A DNA stretch of 64,000 bases from Ianthella basta (taxonomy: Eukaryota > Porifera > Demospongiae > Verongiida > Ianthellidae). The position numbers and the translations under genes are program-made. Below are positions 1 through 9,915 of this stretch, one piece after another. The stretch lies in assembly GCA_964019415.1 (NCBI GenBank), contig OZ025875.1, positions 1,991,001 to 2,055,000 of the forward strand. Reading direction: 5' to 3'. A model generated the notes under the pieces. It saw nothing but the letters and a program-made list of their open reading frames with translations, was not told where the DNA came from and made no database searches. Positions within the stretch are counted from its first letter, which is position 1, and each line of letters starts with the position of its first letter.

Positions 1-96
1 ATAACACCTCCTTGAGAGATGTCGCTGATTTATAAGCACGAGGCCCGAGGGGGCAGTGCTTATAAATCAGCGACAAACCGAAAAGGAGGTGTTATA
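1..96. repeat. Fold-back palindrome with nested arms
   Basis: Outer arms ATAACACCTCCTT (1-13) and its complement (83-95) enclose a second perfect arm pair of about 19 bp (21-39 and 56-74, GTCGCTGATTTATAAGCA type). The loop is GC-rich. No coding potential is seen. The same design (short arms around a GC-rich core) recurs at 9506, 29495, 30785 and 32160, each with a different arm sequence. It is probably a fold-back MITE. Confidence 0.7.
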
Positions 97-170
97 AGTG
101 ATTTATTTGCCGAACAAAGGGAGCGTAGGCGAATGTTAATTGGTTTCTTGCCAAATAAGGAACGAAGTGG

Positions 171-322
171 CTATTGGTCCGGCAGCCAGCTCAGCAAAAG
201 AGTATAAAACAACACCGTACGTTGCGATATTATATCCTGTATAAATTATTTAGTATTAGGGTTAGGGTTAGGGTTGGGGTTGATTTTATATAATTTTGCT
301 GAGCTGGCTGCCGGACCAATAG
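171..322. repeat. 29-bp inverted repeat pair around a telomere-like tract
   Basis: Positions 171-199 (CTATTGGTCCGGCAGCCAGC...) reappear exactly in inverted orientation at 294-322. They flank an AT-rich stretch and the TTAGGG tract. Sequence outside the right arm (GGGAGCGTGGGCGAAT) resembles sequence outside the left arm, so this looks like a terminal-repeat element rather than chance. Confidence 0.65.
256..281 (+). repeat. Interstitial telomere-like (TTAGGG)n tract
   Basis: Three TTAGGG units followed by a TTGGGG variant. The tract is too short and too internal to be a chromosome end. A one-and-a-half-unit CCCTAA stretch also occurs near 27125. Confidence 0.75.
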
Positions 323-690
323 ACACGGGGAATAAGGAAAGCATTAGGGGAGCGTGGGCGAATCCAATGCATTTTAATTCATTACGAGAGCGAGCTAGCG
401 AGGAGCCAAGCGAGTCAGGCTGAAACGTCGGTACGCTACACCTCCGGAAACCTCTTCCTCTACGGAGGAGACTTCTTGCCCCGCTCCTGCAACGCGATCG
501 AAGGCGCCAACAAGACTTGGCTGGTGAATCGTGGTCGGCGGAAGGTGCGCCCGACGGTATTGGAGGCGGAGGGAGCCAAGCTGGCTCAGAGGAATCTGAC
601 GGCGTGACAGGACGGTGGATCGTGACCTTCAGCAGCTTGCGCTGGTGTTTTTTCCTTTCTTCAACTAGCGCAAACACTCTACTTGCACTC
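323..690. other. GC-rich stretch with unassigned open frames
   Basis: The base composition changes sharply to GC-rich here. Open frames exist on both strands: plus 517-735, and minus 246-758 whose C-terminal NPNPNP run is just translated telomere repeat. No domain is recognised and no clear splice framework is visible. It may be a CpG-rich promoter or first-exon remnant, or part of a mobile element. Confidence 0.3.
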
Positions 691-1010
691 AGGGTGGTTA
701 CTCTCGGCAACTTGCACTGGTGGCCTTGTTCATAGAAGCACTGGCGCATATACTGCATGCACAGATTGCAACTTGCACTGTGTGGTGATGGTACTGGTGG
801 TGCTGGTGATGTATATATAGCACAAACACTCTACCTGCACTCGGGGTGGTTACCCTTGGCAACTTGCACTGGTGGTCTTGTTCCTAGTAGCACTTGCACA
901 TATACAGTATTACTGCATGCGCAGATTGCAACTTGCACTGTGATGATGGTGCATGGTGGTGGTAGTGGTGTCATAGAAGGGGTGCCATGGGATAGTAGCA
1001 TGTAGTGGTT
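690..1010. repeat. AACTTGCACTGGTGG-type minisatellite, outlying block
   Basis: Repeated AACTTGCACTG(G)TGG units alternate with GGTGGT runs and CATATACTG-CATGC segments. This is the same motif family that builds the palindromic arms of the 2.3-7.9 kb array, so this block is probably a diverged relic of it. Confidence 0.6.
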
Positions 1011-1339
1011 GTATAATAGTTGGGCACGTGACACTATAGGTGTTTGGTGATGTTTGCTGTACATGTATTTGTATGTGGCAGTCAGTGCTGGCAGTTGTGC
1101 ACTTGCGCGCTAGCTTGCCTTTGGCAGGATTCTGTACAAATACCCTATCACCATTTGTCTCACCATATGTGAATGTGGAAGTCAGTGGTGGTGATGGAGC
1201 ACTTGTAAGAAAGCTTGCCTTCAGTGGTGAGTGTGCCAGTGGGTAAGTGAAGAAATGCAAGGTGCACACACCGGAACTGTGTGAGGTGTCAATAGCTATA
1301 ACTATGCATGTGAAATGCCACCAAATGCCATCTTCGCCC

Positions 1340-1378
1340 TGAAGAAGACCAGAGCATCTGGTCGAAACATCGGCAAGG
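1340..1378 (+). ncRNA. Hammerhead-like motif, probable PLE end remnant
   Basis: CTGAAGA, then a hairpin (GACCAG/CTGGTC), then GAAAC-ATC follows the hammerhead order CTGANGA - stem II - GAAA - NUH. The A in CTGAAGA is at the tolerant N position. Such motifs occur at the ends of Penelope-like elements. No reverse transcriptase or endonuclease coding is seen beside it. Folding and self-cleavage are untested. Confidence 0.4.
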
Positions 1379-1538
1379 TTTTCAACCATGTTGTGAAGCT
1401 GGTATTAGAGAACCAACCCTTTCTGATAGCTAAAGTCTATGGTGCAATACACACTACGGAAAGCTGTAGTGTACAGGCACATACACAATGAGCTGGGAGT
1501 TTATTTCTTTCACTGAATCAGGCTAGAACAGCACAGTG

Positions 1539-1682
1539 TTAACCCAGAATAGCCTTCATCCAGTCGAGCACATTGACTCGCGGCAGGCCAACTTGTGCGC
1601 GAGCCCTCTCCTGCTTACCGTATACGCGTCCGGGTGCAAACGTCCCACGTTTGACTAATGGTTGACGAGTACGTTGTTGGCA
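1539..1682 (-). CDS. Possible 3' coding exon, unknown protein
   Basis: A 47-codon minus-strand open frame ends at TAA (1539-1541) and is preceded by a plausible acceptor (..CCGTAG|TGCC). The translation has protein-like composition and ends VNVLDWMKAILG. No family is recognised. It lies in a GC-rich stretch, next to sequence with CRE sites. Intron structure upstream is unclear, so this is only a candidate. Confidence 0.2.
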   Translation of the reverse strand, partial: CQQRTRQPLVKRGTFAPGRVYGKQERARAQVGLPRVNVLDWMKAILG

Positions 1683-1943
1683 CTACGGCAGCGTTTATCA
1701 GAACACTTCCTCAAGGCTCTGCCTCCACAAAGGCCGTGTGTCTTCCCAGTACCCACTGATTCGCTGTCTTCGCGCAGTAGGCACTCAGAATCGTTTGGAA
1801 ACTCTGTCACGCTCGCGTAACTCCCAAATTCCGAGGCGCCCTTGGCGCTTGCACACAGTTCCTGGCAATGGGTGCCAATGGAAAGCGTGCGCGGCGGCCT
1901 TTCTTCCTGCCGGCCACTTCAAGGAGGTCTTTGAGGTGCGAAA

Positions 1944-2037
1944 GGTGACGTCACGAAAAGAACGCTATATTTTAGATCGACTAGGGTATGACGTTTGCAT
2001 GACGTCACACAAACCGTCACCGTTCCATGACGTCACA
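1944..2037. promoter_or_regulatory. Cluster of three CRE palindromes
   Basis: Three TGACGTCA palindromes (about 1946, 1999 and 2028) lie within ~90 bp, plus a half site TGACGTTT near 1988. TGACGTCA is the CREB/ATF consensus. The cluster sits at the edge of the GC-rich block 1560-1940, consistent with a promoter. Which gene it would serve is unknown. Confidence 0.45.
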
Positions 2038-2439
2038 CTAAATTGTCAGCCTTCTAATTGAACACCAGAGTCTTTAATTACTAATCCCTGCTGAGTGCAC
2101 AGCCTCATCGACCACTTGCTCTTGCCTAGGAAGTTTTGTGAGCATTTGCTGGATTTTCATATTAAATTATTATAACACCCACTATCAGTATAAATGTGCT
2201 ATAGCAATGATATGGGGCTATGGCATTTTATATTTGCAATTTGGCGCCACCTTGCACGTAAACAAAGGCCTAATTAAAAATTCTGTCATATTTAAAATCG
2301 TTAAAATTGCCTTAAGTTTGCCATCTTACCAATGGTCTGCGCCACAGGGTGCCCACAGTCCCCAAACATTATATTATATTGTATTATATTATATTTATGG
2401 CTTCAGGTGTGAAAAGTGGTGTATATTGTTACTTGCACT

Positions 2440-3246
2440 GTATATATATATATATGTGCCATTGCTCTAGAAAAAACACCGCCACCACCACCACACAGTG
2501 CAAGTTACAATATCGCAGCCACCACCACCTGTGCCAGTAAAGTATCTGTGCTAGTTGGTCATAGAGAAAAAGACCACCAGTGCAAGTTACAGTAGCCACC
2601 ACCACATGTGCCAGTAGAGTATCTGCACTAGTTGGTCATAGAAAAAGACCACCAGTGCAAGTTACAGTGGCACCAGCACCATTCGCACCACCACATGTGC
2701 CAGAAAGTGAATGCGCTCAATGGCTGAAGAAAAAGACCACCAGCGCAAGTTACAGCTGGTCAGAACCTGCACCGCCGCCATTGGAGTGCACGCTGCAGCA
2801 AGCAAATGTAAGCTTGCCTAAGGGCATGCCATTGAATTGGGGTGCATGGGAAGAAATTCAATGGCATGCCCTTAGGCAAGTTACAATTGCTTGCTGCAGC
2901 GTGCACTCCAATGGCGGCGGTGCAGGTTCTGACCAGCTGTAACTTGCGCTGGTGGTCTTTTTCTTCAGCCATTGAGCGCATTCACTTTCTGGCACATGTG
3001 GTGGTGCGAATGGTGCTGGTGCCACTGTAACTTGCACTGGTGGTCTTTTTCTATGACCAACTAGTGCAGATACTCTACTGGCACATGTGGTGGTGGCTAC
3101 TGTAACTTGCACTGGTGGTCTTTTTCTCTATGACCAACTAGCACAGATACTTTACTGGCACAGGTGGTGGTGGCTGCGATATTGTAACTTGCACTGTGTG
3201 GTGGTGGTGGCGGTGTTTTTTCTAGAGCAATGGCACATATACTGAA
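2440..3246. repeat. Palindrome of array unit 1
   Basis: Arms of ~400 bp meet at ~2846, where GGCATGCCATTGAATT (2823-2838) faces its complement (2854-2869). The arms carry ~75-bp minisatellite units, each with a TGTAACTTGCACTG motif. Confidence 0.85.
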
Positions 3247-3611
3247 TGCATCCATTGTACTGGCACCATGTGGTGGTGGTGGTGGTCATTTTCATTTAGG
3301 AATGCATGTGGTGGCCGTAATATTGTAACTTGCACTGTGTGGTGGTGGTAGTAGTAGTATATAGTAGCAGCGCCTGATGTGGTGGTCTGTTTTCTTGCAG
3401 CTCTAGCACATAATATTATACTGGTGTGCTCATTGCAACTTCCACTGTGGTGGTGGTGATGGCGGTTGTATTTATCTATGTGGTGGTGTAGTAGCTGGAT
3501 ATTGTGGCTGGATAGTTGTGAGCAAGTGTACATGTTGGTGCTGCTCTGCTCCAGCATAGCGGCAAATGCCTACAAATTGGTTTCAAAATGTGATTGTTCA
3601 AAACATCGCCT

Positions 3612-3995
3612 CCATTTTGTGACTAATTAAGCAATACTGCTAATGACATGAGGAAATTGGTCATCTAACTTCATCCACTTAGTATCATGACTTAGCAGGG
3701 CTGGGTTGGTAAGATATGCAATGAACCTCATTTTTCTCGGCCATTTTGCCACTAATTAAGAAATCCTGCTAATGACATGAACAGTTGCATTATCTGGCTA
3801 GGTCCATCAAGTGTCATGACTGAGCGGGCCGGGCTGGTTGAATACATCATACACATCACATATGTCGGCCATTTTGAGACTAATTAAGAAATCCCGCTAA
3901 TAACATAGGAAGGTGGACCACTTGGATGTGTCCACCAAGTTTCACGTCTCAACGAGCCAAGTTGCATTCATATACAAGATACCACTATGCATCAA
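3612..3995 (+). repeat. Three diverged ~128-bp subrepeats (unit 1)
   Basis: CCATTTTG-NNACTAATTAAG starts at 3612, 3741 and 3869, spacing 129 and 128 bp. Each copy then has GCTAATGACAT, a TCCACCAAGT-like element and CATGACT(T/G)AGC(A/G)GG. The copies are strongly diverged from each other but are repeated almost unchanged in units 2 (5572 on) and 3 (7193 on). Confidence 0.8.
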
Positions 3996-4173
3996 TATAA
4001 ATGCACCATACATTAAGTGTTATGCTATGCACATTTATATTAGGATTTGGCGGGCTGCTTGTAGAAGAACGAAGACCTAATTAAAAATTCTGCCTCATTT
4101 AAAAGTCTTAAAATCTCCCATACTTCAAAGGCACACCTATCACATGTTCGTGAGGGGTGCCTAACCCCCCGGG

Positions 4174-4270
4174 AATTATATTATATTATATTATATTATA
4201 TTATATTATATTATATTATATTATATTATATTATATTATATTATATTATATTATATTATATTATATTATT
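4174..4270. repeat. (ATTAT)n microsatellite
   Basis: About 19 units of a 5-bp ATTAT repeat. Shorter or equal tracts mark the same place in the next units (6136-6190 and 7757-7847). Confidence 0.95.
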
Positions 4271-4330
4271 TACTTTAGATTAGTGGTGTATATTGTAACT
4301 TGCACTGTATATATTATATTATATTATATA

Positions 4331-5262
4331 AAATGACCACCGCCACCACCACATGGTGCCAGTACAATGCATGCATTCAGTATATGCGCCATTGCTCTAG
4401 AAAAAACACCACCACCACCACCACACAGTGCAAGTTACAATATCGCAGCCACCACCACCTGTGCCAGTAGAGTATCTGTGCTAGTTGGTCATAGAAAAAG
4501 AGCACCACCAGTGCAAGTTACAGTAGCCACCACCACATGTGTCAGTAGAGTATCTGCGCTAGCTGGTCATGGAAAAAGACCACCAGTGCAAGTTACAGTA
4601 GCCACCACCACATGTGCCAGTAGAATATCTGCGCTAGTTGGTAATTGAAAAAGACCACCAGTGCAAGTTACAGTGGCTCCGGGCCAGCACATGCAAGTTA
4701 CAGCTGGTCAGAACCTGCACTGCTGCCATTGTAATGCACGCTGCAGCAAGCAATTGTAAGCTTGCCTAAAGGCATGCCATTGAATTGAGGGTGCATGGGA
4801 AGAAATTCAATGGCATGCCCTTAGGCAAGTTACAATTTCTTGCTGCAGCGTGCATTACAATGGCAGCAGTGCAGGTTCTGACCAGCTGTAACTTGCATGT
4901 GCTGGCCCGGAGCCACTGTAACTTGCACTGGTGGTCTTTTTCAATTACCAACTAGCGCAGATATTCTACTGGCACATGTGGTGGTGGCTACTGTAACTTG
5001 CACTGGTGGTCTTTTTCCATGACCAGCTAGCGCAGATACTCTACTGACACATGTGGTGGTGGCTACTGTAACTTGCACTGGTGGTGCTCTTTTTCTATGA
5101 CCAACTAGCACAGATACTCTACTGGCACAGGTGGTGGTGGCTGCGATATTGTAACTTGCACTGTGTGGTGGTGGTGGTGGTGTTTTTTCTAGAGCAATGG
5201 CGCATATACTGAATGCATGCATTGTACTGGCACCATGTGGTGGTGGCGGTGGTCATTTTCAT
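4331..5262. repeat. Palindrome of array unit 2
   Basis: Arms of ~460 bp are centred near 4798. This arm carries more ~75-bp minisatellite units than units 1 and 3, so arm length varies by whole repeats while symmetry is kept. Confidence 0.85.
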
Positions 5263-6255
5263 CTAGGAATGCATGTGGTGGCTGTAATATTGTAACTTGC
5301 ACTGTGTGGTGGTGGTGGTAGTAGTATGTGGTAGCAGCACCTGATGTGGTGGTCTGTTTCCTTGCAGCTCTGGCACATAATATTATACTGGTGTGCTCAT
5401 TGCAACTTCCGCTGTGGTGGCGATGATGGCGGTTGTATTTATCTATGTGGTGGTGAGTAGCTGGATATTGTGGCTGGATAGTTGTGAGCAAGTGTTGGTG
5501 CTGCTCTGCTCCAGCATAGCGGCAAATGCCTACAAATTGATGTCAAAATGTGATTGTTCAAAACATCGCCTCCATTTTGTGACTAATTAAGCAATACTGC
5601 TAATGACATGAGGAAATTGGTCATCTAACTTCATCCACTTAGTATCATGACTTAGCAGGGCTGGGTCGGTAAGATATGCAATGAACCTCATTTTTCTCGG
5701 CCATTTTGCAACTAATTAAGAAATCCTGCTAATGACATGAACAGTTGCATTATCTGGCTAGGTCCATCAAGTGTCATGACTGAGCGGGCCGGGCTGGTTG
5801 AATACATCATACACATCACATATGTCGGCCATTTTGAGACTAATTAAGAAATCCCGCTAATAACATAGGAAGGTGGACCACTTGGATGTGTCCACCAAGT
5901 TTCACGTCTCAACGAGCCCAGTTGCATTCATATACAAGATACCACTATGCATCAATATAAATGCACCATACATTAAGTGTTATGCTATGAACATTTATAT
6001 TAGAATTTTGCGGGCTGCTTGTAGAAGAACGAAGGCCTAATTAAAAATTCTGCCTCATTTAAAAGTGTTAAAATCTCCCATACTTCAAAGGCACACCTAT
6101 CACATGTTCGTGAGGGGTGCCTAACCCCCCGGGAATTATATTATATTATATTATATTATATTATATTATATTATATTATATTATATTATTTACTTTAGAT
6201 TAGTGGTGTATATTGTAACTTGCACTGTATTAACTTGCACTGTATATATTATATT

Positions 6256-6745
6256 ACCACCACCTGTGCCAGTAAAGTATCTGTGCTAGTTGGTCATAGA
6301 AAAAGACCACCAGTGCAAGTTACAGTGGCACCAGCACCATTCGCACCACCACATGTGCCAGAAAGTAAATGCGCTCAATGGCTGAAGAAAAAGACCACCA
6401 GCGCAAGTTACAGCTGGTCAGAACCTGCACCGCCACCATTGGAGTGCACGCTGCAGCAAGCAAATGTAAGCTTACCTAAGGGCATGCCATTGAATTGAGG
6501 GTGCGTGGGAAGAAATTCAATGGCATGCCCTTAGGCAAGTTACATTTGCTTGCTGCAGCGTGCACTCCAATGGTGGCGGTGCAGGTTCTGACCAGCTGTA
6601 ACTTGCGCTGGTGGTCTTTTTCTTCAGCCATTGAGCGCATTTACTTTCTGGCACATGTGGTGGTGCGAATGGTGCTGGTGCCACTGTAACTTGCACTGGT
6701 GGTCTTTTTCTATGACCAACTAGCACAGATACTTTACTGGCACAG
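6256..6745. repeat. Palindrome of array unit 3
   Basis: Arms of ~245 bp are centred near 6500. This is the shortest of the three. The outer left part of the arm is missing, while the right flank remains. Confidence 0.85.
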
Positions 6746-8586
6746 GTGGTGGTGGCTGCGATATTGTAACTTGCACTGTGTGGTGGTGGTGGTGGTGTTT
6801 TTTCTAGAGCAATGGCACATATACTGAATGCATCCATTGTACTGGCACCATGTGGTGGTGGTGGTGGTCATTTTCATTTAGGAATGCATGTGGTGGCCGT
6901 AATATTGTAACTTGCACTGTGTGGTGGTGGTAGTAGTAGTATATAGTAGCAGCGCCTGATGTGGTGGTCTGTTTTCTTGCAGCTCTAGCACATAATATTA
7001 TACTGGTGTGCTCATTGCAACTTCCACTGTGGTGGTGGTGATGGCGGTTGTATTTATCTATGTGGTGGTGTAGTAGCTGGATATTGTGGCTGGATAGTTG
7101 TGAGCAAGTGTACATGTTGGTACTGCTCTGCTCCAGCATAGCGGCAAATGCCTACAAATTGGTGTCAAAATGTGATTGTTCAAAACATTGCCTCCATTTT
7201 GTGACTAATTAAGCAATACTGCTAATGACATGAGGAAATTGGTCATCTAACTTCATCCACTTAGTATCATGACTTAGCAGGGCTGGGTTGGTAAGATATG
7301 CATTGAACCTCATTTTTCTCGGCCATTTTGCCACTAATTAAGAAATCCTGCTAATGACATGAACAGTTGCATTATCTGGCTAGGTCCATCAAGTGTCATG
7401 ACTGAGCGGGCCGGGCTGGTTGAATACATCATACACATCACATATGTCGGCCATTTTGAGACTAATTAAGAAATCCCGCTAATAACATAGGAAGGTGGAC
7501 CACTTGGATCTGTCCACCAAGTTTCACGTCTCAACGAGCCAAGTTGCATTCATATACAAGATACCACTATGCATCAATATAAATGCACCATACATTAAGT
7601 GTTATGCTATGCACATTTATATTAGGATTTGGCGGGCTGCTTGTAGAAGAACGAAGACCTAATTAAAAATTCTGCCTCATTTAAAAGTCTTAAAATCTCC
7701 CATACTTCAAAGGCACACCTATCACATGTTCGTGAGGGGTGCCTAACCCCCCGGGAATTATATTATATTATATTATATTATATTATATTATATTATATTA
7801 TATTATATTATATTATATTATATTATATTATATTATATTATATTATTTACTTTAGATTAGTGGTGTATATTGTAACTTGCACTGTATATATTATTTACTT
7901 TAGATTAGTGGTGTATATTGTAACTTGCACTGTATATACGCCAACCTACGGTTGTACGTCAATGCTTACATTTATATTGAATTGAATGTATTGGGCGAAG
8001 TATTGGGTATAGGGAATTTATATTGTCGGCCATTTTATTCGGCCGGAAGTGGACCGTGTGCGAGGCCAAGGGACTTTGAAAACCGGCTTCCAAACGACGT
8101 TTTAGCGAACTTTGGACGTTCTCTTCCGCCTCTGATCCTGGAACAGACTCCTACAGCACTTCTGGTCGACGGGCAAAGACACAGCTTCGAGACAGCGCCC
8201 AACAGGTCATCGACTTTGCCCCGCGCCTTCTTCGACAATGGCCGCGCCGCCTCGGAGGACTTCACTCCGCCGCCTGGAACACATGACAGGAGTAACGTAG
8301 AAACTGGTGAACGCCGTAATATGTACACGCTAACGTTCTTCAACCGTTTCTAGCGTTGAAAAGCTTAACTAGCACGGTTGCCCTTCTAAATGCTCTTCAG
8401 AACCTGGCCCACGCTTACTGCGCTGTAGCAAACGTACGTAGCTTTTGCCACCATAGACCACTAGCTACTCTGGCGACTGTGGGTTCCTTGGTACATTATG
8501 TTTCTGTAATTACTCACTGTAAATGCACGTGCTATAAGCAGTCATGTGTCTGTCTGCTGGACATTTCTCTGTGCATGTGTTGTGGG

Positions 8587-9437
<851 letters not shown>

Positions 9438-9505
9438 TTACTGAGGTATTATGACGCGATGTCATGTTTACCTATTGTGAGTGACAGAGCAGCGACCAAA
9501 GGGAG

Positions 9506-9559
9506 CAAGTATTTCGAGTTGGGGCGGCAGCCCCACGAGTTTTTAACTCGAAATACTTG
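9506..9559. repeat. Fold-back palindrome at the element boundary
   Basis: Perfect 15-bp arms CAAGTATTTCGAGTT / AACTCGAAATACTTG enclose a small GGGGC..GCCCC hairpin. It marks the exact end of the homology shared with 29494-30742. Confidence 0.75.
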
Positions 9560-9684
9560 TTACTCAATGCCCTGCAGTAACAAACTCAGGTTATCGGGAC
9601 TAGAACTTTACAATGTGCTCCACCACAATGATTATAATCAATATAGCTGACATCAGTACAGTACACAGTATGACTGACACTAAC

Positions 9685-9915
9685 CTGCTTCCTCTGTCCT
9701 CACAGTCACTTCCTCACTAAAGTCTCCCACTCCATACTGGTTTGTTGCTCTCACAGACACATTGTAGGCAGAATAGGGCACAAGACCAAAAAAGCTAACA
9801 GACAGTGTCTTCCCAGGAGCAACACCAAGTGTCTGATAGAACACATCGCACACGGCATTAGGAGTGTCTACACCTCGGTACTGTATCTCATAAGTTGTGT
9901 TGATGTTATTATGGG
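9685..9915 (-). CDS. FN3 domain, C-terminal half exon
   Basis: 231 bp, phase 1-1. It carries the FN3 signatures TYEIQYRGV, then GLVPYSAYNVSVRATNQYGVG, i.e. the conserved L-x-P-x-x-x-Y core. The paralogous exon is 38413-38649. Confidence 0.8.

Larger units (their letters stand above)
2269..7940. repeat. Tandem array of ~1.6-1.96-kb palindromic units
   Basis: The anchor CCTAATTAAAAATTCTG occurs at 2269, 4076, 6036 and 7658, giving periods of 1807, 1960 and 1622 bp and a partial fourth unit. Each unit has an anchor, an AT microsatellite, a large palindrome of AACTTGCACTGGTGG minisatellite, a GGTGGT-rich segment, then three ~128-bp subrepeats. Copies are nearly identical outside the palindrome, so duplication is recent or they are homogenised. 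Long open frames here are translations of the minisatellite. Confidence 0.9.

Noticed and set aside
250-300. Chromosome end from TTAGGG repeats
   Set aside because: Only three to four units, with non-telomeric repeats on both sides.
4367-5222. Identical 93-codon frames on opposite strands with VQVTVATTTCASR repeats
   Set aside because: They arise from the two arms of a minisatellite palindrome; no start context, introns or domain.
8035-8343. 102-codon frame antisense in the inverted element
   Set aside because: Both strands are open across this GC-rich block and no domain is visible on either, so a coding strand cannot be chosen.
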